64,000 bases of DNA from Sanguinoderma infundibulare. Lineage: Eukaryota; Basidiomycota; Agaricomycetes; Polyporales; Polyporaceae. This document shows, in pieces, positions 12,581 through 23,524 of this stretch. The translations under genes and the position numbers were made by a program. A model generated the notes under the pieces. That model had not been told where the DNA came from, did no database searches, and was given only the letters and a program-made list of their open reading frames with translations. Numbering within the stretch: the stretch's first letter is position 1; each line of letters opens with the position of its first letter. The DNA lies in NCBI GenBank assembly GCA_032821775.1, contig JAVLRN010000012.1, positions 930,001 through 994,000 on the forward strand, given 5' to 3'.

Positions 12581-13562
12581 ACAGCGGCTTGGTGAGTCTT
12601 TCTCTCTGTTCCCTTCTTGCGTCGTAGTCTGACGGACTGGATGTGATTTGCCAGCCGCTTTTCCCTCGGCATGCCGGACATGTTGCTCGGACTTTTGTCT
12701 CCCACTTCTCGTCATGGACTCTAATTTTTGTATTTTACGTGGTACCTCTGGTAGCGTACACAATAGAATGACAAATATACTAAACAAAGTTGTTCCGGTT
12801 TGTTCATTGCGAACTCTGATGCACATGCTAAGCTAAGTCAGTCGGATCCTAGGTATCGTGAGTAAGCGAACAGCTACGGTCAGATCGTAAGTTACATACC
12901 ATATGCAGAGACATGCGCTTCAAACTGCCAATCAGTAGCAAGCTGTCTACAAACTCTCCCGGGCCCCTGAAGACTGTCGACGCGAGATCCGAAACCGGGT
13001 CGCAAGCCCTGGCATGATGGGGATAACCTCGCCCGGAGGGTTGTGGCCCGCGTCGGGGTTGACCTCCTGCTTGCGCTTGCTCAGGCTTGAGGGACACTTA
13101 GTACTCCTCGCTGCGGATGGGGCTGCTTCACGTCCTCGTTCACGAACCCCAACAGCTTCTTGAACATTATCGTCCGCTGCCGATACCGCTCTGGGGACGG
13201 CAGGTTCCCGCCTTCCACTGGATCCTCGTTCAACCGGAAGATATTACTTGAGGATCGAGGCGCTACGCGAGTTGACCTTGTACACCGCGAAAATAGTGCC
13301 GCTAACAAGGAGCACCACAGAGCCTTAGTCCTTAGGATTGAGCACCGTTCTGGCTCCTCTCGTCAACGTGACTAACAGCATTGCTTTGGCCATCTCTTCG
13401 AAGACTTCTCAGGTCTCAGGACGTCGGTCGGTACGCGTAAGTTCCTCCTCTGGCTCGCACCATGCTCAATAGAACGCAACCATCCCGTCATACAACACGA
13501 TTAAATTCTAGGCATATGCGGCACACTGATTATACAGACGGGAGCCCATGTCCGAAGCGCGT
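12581..13562. other. Intergenic region; possible unrecognised small gene on the minus strand at about 13081-13400
   Basis: On the minus strand an open frame at 13308-13081 reads '..FRLNEDPVEGG' then 'RTIMFKKLLGFVNEDVKQPH'. Upstream there is an ATG (MAKAML, about 13393) and, in another frame, a hydrophobic stretch 'GSVVLLVSGTIFAVYKVN' (about 13320-13265). This would suit a small membrane or mitochondrial protein, but I could not join the pieces with convincing splice sites. No family is recognised. The rest is 3' UTR-like AT-rich sequence. Confidence 0.25.
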
Positions 13563-13922
13563 CTACTGAACCTTCTGGACGATGTTCATCTCCTGTAGAG
13601 GACCATGAGCGACGCCGAACAACCCAGGACGAGTAGCGCACCAAATAGTTGGTAGTCTTGCCGGTGTTGTCGTTCTTGATCGAGAAACGAGTTTGCTACA
13701 GGGTGCAGGTGAGGAGCCCTGCCAGGTGGTAGTAGACAACAGAGGACTTACGCCGTCCTCGGTCTCGAAGATGTCCTCGATGACACCCGTCGAGTGCGAC
13801 ACATTCTCCTCGGCACCGCCAATAGGGCGGTACTCGACCTTGTCACCCTTCTGAGAAGATCATGAGCGACGCGTGCAAACTGATGAGAAAGCAAGGCGGC
13901 ACACATTGTATCCGATGGGCAT
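13563..13922 (-). CDS. Small Tudor-like protein of the HVA1/DUF2945 family (66 residues)
   Basis: Four exons on the minus strand: 13922-13905, 13850-13752, 13695-13642 and 13592-13563 (18, 99, 54 and 30 bases), which add up exactly in frame. The protein starts MPIGYNKGDKVEYRPIGG, continues 'HSTGVIEDIFETEDG', then 'TRFSIKNDNTGKTTNY', and ends 'EMNIVQKVQ'. This is the pattern of the 'hypervirulence-associated' Tudor-like domain found as a stand-alone short protein in many fungi. The biochemical role is not established; the beta-barrel fold suggests binding of a partner. The name comes from one fungus and does not imply virulence here. The last intron (13641-13593) is supported by the family ending. 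Confidence 0.8.
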
Positions 13923-14471
13923 GGTGCTGTGAATGAGCGATTGGTTAACGATAATGGGAGTACGAGTGGTAGTTGTGAGCGAGTGCAAGGTTGATGTGGT
14001 TTATATACTTGCCTGTGTTGGAACGCCGTCATCGATGTCGTCGGTCAATGGGCTCATCACCGTCAGCACTACTCGCGGGCAACCTTTCCGGGGAAGTACC
14101 GGCGGGTGATGATTGAAGGTTGGGTAGGTGTGACGCAATTGGTTGCCCTCGGTCGCCACCAGGACACCAAGGCGTGTTTCAACTGTCCGCGTCCGCCCAT
14201 CCGCTCTCCGCCGTGCTCCAACATACGTAGGCTCCTTGCAGGCGCAGCGGCATTCTTCGTTGTGGAGATGCTGAAGCCAAGGTTATTATGACTCAAGCCT
14301 CTGAGTGTAATCGCGCACGTACGCTGACCTTGCTGATGAGGTACCCAAGCTTCCGCCTCTCCGGTGCGAGGTTGCAAACTTGCAAACTTGCAAAATGATC
14401 GCAAGGTCGCTGCAGGTGCGAAAAGAGTCATGTAATAGCACTAAATAATACTTTACAACCATATGCACTAA
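13923..14471. other. Intergenic region, no gene seen
   Basis: 549 bases between the minus-strand Tudor-like gene and the plus-strand tRNA-Ser gene. It should contain the promoter of the Tudor-like gene. ORFs here have no motifs. Confidence 0.45.
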
Positions 14472-14564
14472 GTCACTTTGCCGGAGTGGTTAACGGGATC
14501 GCCTGCTATCATAGCTGCCAGCGGTTGGGCTTTGCCCGCGAGTGTTCGAATCGCTCAGGTGACG
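14472..14564 (+). tRNA. tRNA-Ser (anticodon GCT) with an 11-base intron
   Basis: Folds as a class II tRNA. The acceptor stem GTCACTT (14472-14478) pairs with AGGTGAC (14557-14563), with a G at the discriminator position. The D arm contains GGAGTGGTTAACGG. The anticodon stem ATCGC/GCGGT encloses anticodon GCT at 14505-14507, and an intron follows position 37 (14509-14519). There is a long variable arm (TGGGCTTTGCCCG). The T arm is GAGTG-TTCGAAT-CGCTC. A run of T (14566-14570) directly downstream is the RNA polymerase III terminator. Confidence 0.9.
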
Positions 14565-14697
14565 CTTTTTGGTCCGACCGATCACCCGGGCGTTAATGCA
14601 ACCCAAAATGTCGAAATAATTCGCTGACGACTCGGAGCCGCGGCCAACCGAGCTCGTCGTCTCTCTGCTTTCTGGTGCTCTCACCCGCCCAACGACC

Positions 14698-15369
14698 ATG
14701 TCTGAGCACTTGAACAGCGAGGAGGAGGACCTTCTTAAGGTAGTCTCCCGTATTTTATGTTTTGCAGGAATTATACTAAGCTGTTGCACACGTAGTCCGC
14801 GCTCTCTAGTGCCTTCACTCCTGCCCCATTACCCCGCCAATCGGCAGCTCCTGAACCGACTCCAGAAGCCACCGTTTCCGTCCCGGAGCCAGTCCCGCAG
14901 GCACAGCTGGATCCTACCTCTGAACCGGAGTCTGCGGAAGATGTTTGGAAGGAGGAATACGAGGCGCACGTCGCGGAATGGCGTAGACGGTCGGCAGAGC
15001 AGCGCCAGAAGGCCGAGGAGACGCGCGCGGAGTGGGAGGCGATTCGCGAGCAGGAGCGCAAGGAGGGGAAGCTGCGCCAGAGCATCCTGAGCGAGTCCGC
15101 CCACAGCACCAGCGGGTGGGAGAAGCTCACCGCAGACAGCGGCCCTGCGTCCGTGGCGGCTCTTTCGGGCTCGCCCAGCCCGGGTGACGTGAGGGACTTG
15201 GTGAGCGGGGAGGGAGAGGGCGGACACTCGAAAGAGTTCCTCGAGGTGCGTGCTAGCTATACGTCCATCCCCGCACGAGGCGCACCAGGTGTTGATTCAC
15301 GCTCCGTACACGCGTGTCACTTAGTCCGCGTTGCCAGGTGCGTCCGGAACGTCTGGGCCCACTCACCCG

Positions 15370-15408
<39 letters not shown>

Positions 15409-15891
15409 GTGCCATCGCATCCCGCGTCCGAGCCGGAGTCGAAGCAGGACAAGTGGGACTCCATGACGTCCTCCATGACCTCGTCCTTCCCGTCCATGTC
15501 CTTCCCCTCCGACCCGCACTCGCCCATCTCGTCCGCGCCGCGCACTTTCCCGCCGCCGCACGGGCACGGGCACGGGCACCACCATCATCCGTCCGCACAC
15601 GGGCACTCCCCCGGGCACCACCTCCAACACCACCATCACCATCACCCCGAAGAGGCGCGCACGGCGACGCTTTCGGTGTTCGACACGTCGCTGAGCCCGA
15701 AGACGCGCACGCTTGCGCTGCTGTCGAGCGTCGCGATCAATGTGCTGCTGCCGTTCGTGAACGGGGTCATGCTCGGATTCGGGGAGATCTTCGCGAAGAA
15801 CGTCGTGCAGTGGTTGGGTTGGAGGGTCCCTGGGACAGCGAGCGCAGCGAGTTCGAGGGGCGCCGGGAGTGTCGCGTTGGGGAGGAAATAG
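14698..15891 (+). CDS. MIM1: Mim1/Tom13-like mitochondrial outer-membrane import protein with a long extension
   Basis: The C-terminal membrane segment 'LLSSVAINVLLPFVNGVMLG' followed by 'FGEIFAKNVVQWLGWR' (about 15718-15829) is the hallmark of Mim1. Mim1 is the core of the MIM complex, which inserts helical proteins into the mitochondrial outer membrane. The first exon is short (MSEHLNSEEEDLLK, 14698-14739). Exon 2 (about 14795-15250) is Pro/Glu-rich with a charged coiled-coil-like stretch ('AEWRRRSAEQRQKAEETRAE'). Exon 3 holds Glu-His repeats (15370-15408), a Ser/Met-rich part, and Gly-His and poly-His runs (about 15550-15645). The total is about 350 residues, far more than the roughly 110 of yeast Mim1. 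The junction at about 15245-15340 is not firmly resolved. Confidence 0.85.
15370..15408 (+). repeat. GAGCAC hexanucleotide repeat (six units) coding for Glu-His repeats
   Basis: Six perfect copies of GAGCAC followed by GAG, within the Mim1-like gene, giving alternating Glu-His residues. A unit length divisible by three lets copy number change without breaking the frame. Confidence 0.9.
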
Positions 15892-16142
15892 AAGATCTTT
15901 CGAAAGTATATCGCGGGGAGCTGGGTTGCAAGTTCGAAGATGGGCCTGCTCTAGATGACGCTATCTAGGACCGACATTGCTTACACGCTATCGCTACATG
16001 CTGCTAATGTTAACAGTTAACATGATGTTGTGTCTCCACCTTCCTGTTGACGGTCGCACGCCGCATCAGACAAGGTAGTTCCGAGTCGAGAGCAGCCCAT
16101 TCGCATGGGGAAGGACTGGGTATTGGCCAATGCGATATATCC

Positions 16143-18411
16143 TACATCAGCCCATTTAGTACACGTTGTACGACCTCCTCCTGTCTTGCGAGCCAAAGAC
16201 CAAACGCAGGTGTCCGCAACCACCGCTCATAAAACTCCCTCTGCTTCGAACTGCTCTTGAAGGGCAACGGCGAGCCATGCGCCTTCAGCGACGTGAAGAA
16301 ATCCGCGTCGTTGAACGGCTTCAGCCTCGCCGGCGCCGATAAATTCGAGCGAGATTCGCTCGGCGTGGGGATGAGCGTCTGGAGGTATCGCTGCAGGGGA
16401 ACGAGGAGCGCAGTTGTACGCGACGTGAAGTGTCGACGGAGAGCTTCAGACGCTTCTCGTTCTATAGTGGACGAATATGCGTCGGCTTATTTCCTGGCAG
16501 ACAGTTCAAACGGGAAAGAACACATACTGGCTTGTTCCGAGCCGCGACAAGCGGTCTCTAGTTGCTTCATCAGTGTGTGATCTCGCGATGTGTAGCGCTT
16601 GTGCGTCGACCTCCACCCGGGCGATGGCCCGACCACTCCAGGGCTCTGTGAACCGTTCTTCTTCTCCTGCGGGCTGCGAGAAGCGAGTGAGTCGTTCAGC
16701 CGGATGTGCGCTGGGTGCAATGTGCCGAGAGGCTCACGTCTGCTGTCTACCCAAACTCAGCATATTTGGCCAATGTTTGCATGCTTTGTCGAAGAACGGA
16801 TTCGTCACGCCCATAAGTAGACCAGCCTGTGGCGGTCGTGAATTGACCAGAGCTGTATGGTCTGTGTCGTGTATTGTGAAGAACGGTCGAAAGTCTCCGG
16901 AGAGAGGTATCTGAGGAGAAACAAAGAGATTAGCCTAGTGTTTCGACCCAACCCTAGAGACGCTAACGCACTGGACGCAGGAGGTCTCGAAGCCACCACA
17001 CTACGCGGCTAGTCATGACAGGCGAAGGTCCAAAGACGAGTATTGACTCGCTAAGGACGAGACATTCCCATATAGACCACAAGTGCGAGATGACAGCGTC
17101 GAAGTGGTCCAGTATTGGAGGATTGGATGGACATAATGATGCCAGCATCTGCAAATATTGTAGACTCTGAAACGCCACGACATTTCGAATTTGCTCACTA
17201 GAATATCGGTTTCGCGAGTCCGGCCGGGCGACAGCGCAGACATGGACTGTTGCGTCTCAATGGCCTCCGGTAGTTCCACATGGATCACCGCCCCAAGGAA
17301 CCCGAGCTCGAGTGTTGTTCCGGGTGTTGGATCTGGCCTTCTTTTCCATCTGCGTCAAGGGACCATTATCGAAATTCCATTGCGCGAACGTTCACATACC
17401 AATTAGCAATATTGTGACATGCCGCTTCCAGCATGGGCCCGCCATGGCTCATGAAAGACGGCGCGAGGTTACAGATAAGGGTATCAAACAACGAGGGGTA
17501 TGCAAGCTGTGACAGAATCACTATTGAGGTCTGCACGCGCGTGAGCTCAAGGCTAAATCTTTCCCGCCGGCGCATAAAGCTGACCTGTTGGTATCCACGC
17601 TTGGACGAAGCGTCTTTCGTACGCGTGAAGCAGGAGAAGCCATACATGAAGCCGTCCACGGTGCTTGGACGGATAGCATCCGCATCCCAGTTATCGCCCT
17701 CCACCAGCTCACGCAGCCGTATTCGGAAGGAGTGGGTCTGGGAGCCCTCCTCGAACTGCGATGAGTCTGGGAACGAGGAGAATGCGCTGTGATCCGGAAC
17801 AGTTCAAATTAGACCGTATCGTAAACATGAAAACGGAGGGCCCACTGACATATTCTGGGACTCCGCATGCGCCAACCGCAGCGGTGGGTATATGCTCGTG
17901 ATCTTCGGACCGACCTCGAGGTCGAAGTTCACTAGAAATTCCATCCACACGACCTCAACCTCACGCGTCCAGCACAACCGCATAACGACTTACCAGTGAT
18001 CACACTCAGGATCCACCTCCGCAACTTCGCAATCTTCTCCGCACCCATCGAGAGCCCGTCCAAGCTGAGCTGCGTCCTATGCGTCGGCTTCGGCAGCATC
18101 GGGAGCGTCCTAGAGCGCGACATCCGCCTGCGGGGCATCGGCGTGGGGCTTTCGCTTATGTCGGGTAGCAGCTTGTGCGAGAGGTCGGGGGAGGAGGGCG
18201 ACTTGAGCTGCCCGTTCACCATGTTTGGACTCGGCGTGATTCCCAATCCTATCGAACCTTGCATCCCGGCCGCGCCGGTGATGCGTGCGGGCGTCCGCGC
18301 GCGGAGGTCGGGGATGGGCGACTGAGGTAGGGCGAGGTTCGTGAGCCCTATGTCAGCCTCAGGGAGTTCGCCGTCCATACTCTGCAGGGTGGATTGGGCA
18401 TAGATGGTCAT
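16143..18411 (-). CDS. DENND6/FAM116-like DENN-domain protein
   Basis: Minus-strand gene with several short introns. After a Ser/Pro-rich N-terminus (ending 'MGAEKIAKLRRWILSVITV' near 18020) come the conserved DENN blocks: 'DFDLEVGP' (about 17900), 'SYPPLRLAHAESQNIAFSSF'-type sequence (about 17790-17880), 'GFMYGFSCFTRTKDASSKRG' (about 17650), 'SIVILSQLAYPSLFDTLICN' (about 17510) and 'MLEAACHNIANW' (about 17420). Further blocks are 'IPLSGDFRPFFTIHDTDH' (about 16880) and 'LMGVTNPFFDKACKHWPNML' (about 16800). The C-terminus is 'LVPLQRYLQTLIPTPSESRS' (about 16400) and 'FYERWLRTPAFGLWLARQEE' (about 16200). DENND6 proteins are exchange factors for Rab GTPases (Rab14 in animals). The start may be 18411 or the in-frame ATG at 18378. 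Confidence 0.85.
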
Positions 18412-18656
18412 GAAACTGCAGTAGAGCGATAGGTGAGAGCGGCGATAGGAACAGTCACGATGGAAGACCCGACGGAGGCACACCCGTTGTCTTGAGGTCT
18501 ACACGTGCTGTACGCGAACGCGTTCTTCCTTCGTATCCATTCCTCCTGCCTCCATCACGTCCCGCTAAAGCCCTCGTTACTTTCGCCTTCGACCTGCACC
18601 CGCACATCTCCTGGAAGACATACACTGCCCGCCTCGTGGTGTTCGTCGCTCGCAGG

Positions 18657-20926
18657 ATGCCAGGAGCGAATTACATGGGAGGGAAGAGGTGCGCCTGCTC
18701 CCTGCCTCGCCAAGCCGCCTCGCCCCCCGCGTCGCCGATCTCATGATGCTCGTCCCCCACCACACCACATCACGCCCGCCGATTGCCATCCATGATGCTG
18801 TGGCATCGACAGGAACGCGGCACGCGCGCGGGTGAAGGACGCAGAAGGGAAAGCACAGCGTTCCCACTTTGGCAAGAAACGCTTCGAGGTCCTCCGGACG
18901 GGCTTGAGCAAAGGAGGAGCTGCCAGGACGAGTTCGGCGCAGGACATTCGGAGGGACCCGCCAGAGATATCTCTCGCGCATGCACGAAGGGCACGGAATG
19001 GCTCGAACGAGGGGTACGGGTGGGAAAGGAATTGGCTGCGCTCGCCTTCGACCAACCCAGTCGTACTCCTTCGATCTCCCCGAGCGAACGCGGATTCTAG
19101 GCGTTCCAAGATATTGAGAACGCTTGATACGGATGACCGTACGTGCCTATATGCGTGACTCTCGTACTCAACCGACTCGGACGGCCACCTCTTTGTAGCG
19201 GCGGTGCAGCGTGCGCAAGTCGAGAAGATACTCCAAATTCCGGATTTGCTCGGTCTGTCCAAGATCAAAGAAAATGCCTCACGTCGCAGTGTGAGGAGTC
19301 GACCACTAACCCCTCACGAACCTCTTCATCAACAAGGACCATCCTCCACCAGGGTGAGTCCCGCTTCTTCACCACTTTCTCTCCGGAGATGCTGAAAGGC
19401 TGTGTTTCATGTAGCACGTCGTATTGAAGAGTCCTGCGGTCGACGGTTCTCCTCCGCCCATTATTGATCGCAGTAGTAGCTTGCTACAGATGCCTTCCTC
19501 TCCGTCAAGGTCATCTGAATGCGTCGCTATATCCTCACGGGAACCTTCCCCACAATCTTCTCCTGGGGCCGATTCTCCATTTATCCCTATGTTTCTTGAT
19601 AGCAGCCCTCCACCATATGCTGGCGACTCCGGCTACGCTGAGTTCTGGCCTGATATTTATAACGACTATGAACCGGCACGCGTTCCATTCTACGCTCGGT
19701 CTTCATGCGCAAGTCAGCCACGTTCAACCGTCCTGTCCGCCGCTGGATCGGCGGCATCGGCTTCAACTGCCCGTCACACGACTTTTTCCTCGTCCGGATT
19801 CAGCAGCCTCGAGAGCCTCGCGACAGCGTCTCAGGCTCCCTCATCCCGAAGATCACTCCACCCCTCCAGTCCCTCACGGCTAGAGTTACCACCACCACTC
19901 GCGAAAGCTCGATTCGTCTCCGACATGCCCAGTCCTGGCGGTCGTACCTCGGCGCCCTTGGAACTTTCGCCACTGCCTCTATCCAATAGTTCTGGATTCT
20001 CTTGGTCTAGGCTAGCTTCTCGAGTTCAGGGCTCACCCGACATCGAGCAGCCTTGCTTCTCTCTATCACCGCCGGATTTGACCGGATTCAACGACGCGGA
20101 GGAAGGCGCATCCTGTGATGAGGAAGATTTGCGTACACGAGACGCATCTCCCGAAGGATCTACGAGCTCTCCTCTGGGCAATTCTCTAGACTACGAAGCT
20201 GGAGATGTCGGCTGGCCGCCTCCAGAGGATGAAGAAGACAAATGGGAGCGTGTTTGCCTGAAGGACGTCGTAGGCGATCTATTTGAAGACGAGGACCCAT
20301 GGAATGCTTTGAGCAGGTTCCTCGGCTTACCCTTGTCCTCTGTCAAGCCATCTGACACTTCTGAGGACACGCTTACCATGCTGAGGACACTCGACCGAAG
20401 AGGGGTTGGTTATACGACACCCGACTACACCCCAAGTCCACAGAGCTTGCCGACTTCTCAAACGCTAGCAGACACCCATCGCGGAAATGAAAATTCCCTC
20501 TCATTTTCACCGCAATCTGGGAGCGTGCGGGATTCCGTGGCATCGCCTTGCGCGGATCAGCAAGTGGAGGAAGCGGAGGCAGAATTTCCGGGGCGCGAAC
20601 CTTCGTCATCTCCGCGATGTCCTACCTCCAAACGTCAATCATCGGCTATGTCCCTCGCGGACTGTCACGAACAGGTGCGTGACACTCTAAACCACCCTTC
20701 GTTCAACTTCAAGCGTACTCATCGGACGGTTCAGAGCGGAGAGTCGTGCGAGTCTCCGGAAGCCGGCTGGCGGAACGCTGGTGGCTCCGCGACCGAAGTT
20801 GAGGCGTATGGGAGACGGCGACTTGATGAACCAGATCTCGAGACTGGTTGTGGAGATGATGTAGACCTTATAGACGGCCCCTTGCTATTTGGCGATGAGA
20901 GTCCATTGGGTTCCGAGCGAGAATGA
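18657..20926 (+). CDS. Ser/Pro-rich protein of unknown function, four exons (674 residues)
   Basis: Unrecognised. Exon 1 (18657-18688) gives MPGANYMGGK and joins in phase to exon 2 (18813-19138), 'NAARARVKDAEGKAQRSHFG' and on. Exon 3 (19199-19353) contains 'AQVEKILQIPDLLGLSKIK', and exon 4 (19415-20926) is a 504-codon frame ending at 20926. All three introns have GT..AG ends and the total, 2025 bases, is divisible by three. The N-terminus is basic. The large last exon is Ser/Pro-rich with acidic patches and a short ordered-looking block 'WERVCLKDVVGDLFEDEDPW' (about 20245-20300). It is probably a mostly disordered nuclear or cytosolic regulator; that is inference. It is head-to-head with the DENND6-like gene, with about 245 bases between the starts. 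Confidence 0.68.
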
Positions 20927-21321
20927 TACTTTCCCTTTTGCTTGCAACGTTTTCGCCATGAAACCACTCTGACGAATCTTCCGCATGTGATTGGCCGCGC
21001 GGAATCCGCCTCGGGTGGGAGGAGACGAGACACGATCGGTCACATACTTAGGGGACATGGTCACGACAGCGCATTGTTGCCACTGCTCTGCCGAGCTTGC
21101 TCTGCAACTTTCGCAGGTGCTAAACTGAATCCGGCGATCAGACCGCGTCTAAACCAAGAGGAGAAACACATGTCACCTCTTCCTGCTCGACATAAACCCC
21201 GGGCCCCGCATTTCGCCCCGGTCATCCTCCACCTCCCATTTGTCCCACATTTTCTATCCCCCAGACAGTGCTGTAGCTATCTTCTCCTTGTTTTATTTGT
21301 GGTCTGTATCAGCTAGTGGTC
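20927..21321. other. Intergenic region, no gene seen
   Basis: 395 bases between two plus-strand genes, pyrimidine-rich towards the start codon at 21322. It is presumed 3' UTR plus promoter. Confidence 0.45.
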
Positions 21322-23524
21322 ATGTCGAAGGAGTTGAAGACGTTCACACGTGAGGAGGTCGCGAAGGTCTGTCGCAGTCAAAGTCTAATGGTTCTATTCT
21401 GGCCTGAGCTCTATCAATCTCTCACCAGCACAACAAGCCCGATGATCTTGTGAGCATCAGCCTCTCCAACACTCGACGTCTGCAACATTGTTAACGCTCT
21501 CGCAGTGGATCATCGTCGACGCCAAGGTTTATGATGTGACCAGGTTCAAGGACCTCCACCCCGGTGGTATCTCCGTCTTCCATGAGGCCGACATTGGTGC
21601 GTCCTCTCTCTTTCATTCAGTAGACCTTGTTTCCGAGCGCATCTTGTCGGGAAGCCGGTCAGGATGCGACAGAGGCGTTCTACGGCCTCCACCGCCACGA
21701 GGTTCTCCTCCGTCCTCAGTATCAACGTCTCCAAATCGGTATCATCCAAGGAGAGAAGAGCGTCATCTATAGCAGTATCTCCGGAGAGCTCAGCAAGGTC
21801 CCCTACGCCGAACCCCTTGGTCTCACCAAGGAATACCACAGTCCGTATTACACTGAGGTCCGTCTCGGCGTGTGCCTATTACCGGCCCCGCCCGCTCCCT
21901 AATAGCTTCGTTTCAGGGTCACAGAAGGTTCCAGCGCGCTCTCCGGAAGTTTGTCGACGAGATTCTCATTCCCGACGCTCTGGTGAGTGCTATCGTCTTG
22001 TGAGTTTTATCGGTCCTCTGACAGTCGTGGCAGGCGAGGGAAGAGGATGGAAAGCGGCCCAGTGTCAGCGTCATCAAGCAGATGGCGTAAGTTCAACACT
22101 GTTGGTGTCGCGTGCCTCCGTCCTCATGGCCTTCATTCTAGTGAATTGGGTATTCTTGCCATGAACATGGGCCCTGGCAAGCACCTCAAGGGTCGCACGC
22201 TGCTTGGCGGCGTCATCAAGCCTGAAGAGGTATACAAAACCCCTTGACTTCTAAATGATGATCCTTGCGCTCACCCGTAACGACGCCGTAGTTTGACCGC
22301 TTCCATGAGCTCATCATCATGCAGGAGCTTACGCGCCACTCTATGCGTGGGTACCGTGACGGTCAGAACTCTGGTGCCACCATCGGTCTTCCCCCAGTCA
22401 TCCACTTCGGACGCCCTGAGCTTCGTGACCGCATTGTTGCGGAGGTTCTGTCTGGCGAGAAGTTCATCTCTTTGGCCATTTCAGAAGCGTTCGCTGGTTC
22501 CGACGTCGCGGGCCTGAGGACGACCGCGAAGAAGACACATGATGGCAAGCATTGGATCATCAATGGTACCAAGAAGTGGATCACGAACGGCACCTTCTCC
22601 GACTACTTCACCGTCGGCTGCAAGACCGACGACGGCCTCACGGTCATCCTCGTCGAGCGCCAGGACGGCGTGGAGACTAAGGCTATCAAGACATCGTACT
22701 CGTCCACGGCAGGGACGGCCTACATCACGTTCGAGAACGTCAAGGTGCCCGTCGAGAACACGCTCGGGCCCGAGGGGAAAGGGATCTTCGTCATCCTCTC
22801 CAACTTCAACCACGAGCGGTGGGCGATGTGTTGCGCAGGCGCGGCGAACATGCGAGTCATCGTCGAGGAGTGCCTGAAGTGGGTGAACCAGCGCAAGGCG
22901 TTTGGGAAGCCGCTGCACGCGCAGCCGGTCATCCGCGCGAAGCTGGCGGACATGATCGCGAAGAGCGAGGCGGCGCAGCACTGGCTAGAGAGCGCGACGT
23001 TCCAGATGCAGAACATGGACTACAAGCAGCAGGCGCAGCTGCTCGCCGGGTGAGTGAATCTGCGTTGGACCGTTCTTCCTGCCTCGCGGGGCGCTCGCGA
23101 AGGAGGGAAGGATAGAAGGAGGGAAGAGCGACAGCTGACGCACTTTGAATGCAACAGACCGATAGCGCTTCTGAAGATGTTCATCACGCGCTCTGCGCAG
23201 GACATTGCGCGGGACGCCGTGCAGGTGTTCGGCGGCCGTGGTATCACGAAGACGGGCATGGGGAAGCTCGTCGAGCACGTATGTGTTTCGAGCTTCTAGC
23301 TGCATTCCATCCACACACTAATTGCTCGGCTGCCGTACAGTACCACAGGACCGTGCCATTTGACGCTATTCTAGGTGGAGGTGAGTGATTCACGAGCTTC
23401 TGCGACGATCGATGTGGTTGCGCTGACGCCGGGTGTGCGCTCGTGTGGAACAGCGGAGGACGTGTTGGGCGACCTCGGCGTGCGGCAGGCGATTAAGGGG
23501 ATGCCGAAAAACGCTAAGCTGTAG
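21322..23524 (+). CDS. Cytochrome b5-acyl-CoA dehydrogenase fusion protein
   Basis: The N-terminal cytochrome b5 domain starts MSKELKTFTREEVAK. It contains the heme-ligand motif HPGG within 'WIIVDAKVYDVTRFKDLHPG' (about 21504-21564), and a further segment near 21650-21690 completes it. The acyl-CoA dehydrogenase part follows: 'ELGILAMNMGPGKHLKG', 'FDRFHELIIMQELTRHSMRG', then the long exon 22319-23051 with 'LAISEAFAGSDVAGLRTTAK' (FAD/substrate loop), 'HWIINGTKKWITNGTFSDYF' and 'RKAFGKPLHAQPVIRAKLAD'. The C-terminal exons give 'DAVQVFGGRGITKTGMGKLV' and 'YHRTVPFDAILGG', and the protein ends 'GMPKNAKL' at 23524. In this fungal family the heme domain is thought to pass electrons during oxidation of an acyl-type substrate; the natural substrate is not known. 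About eight introns. Confidence 0.9.

Noticed and set aside
15153..15968. Long plus-strand ORF through the Mim1 gene (Arg/Ala repeats)
   Set aside because: It reads the GAGCAC repeat in another frame and runs through an intron. The Mim1 family frame is the real one.
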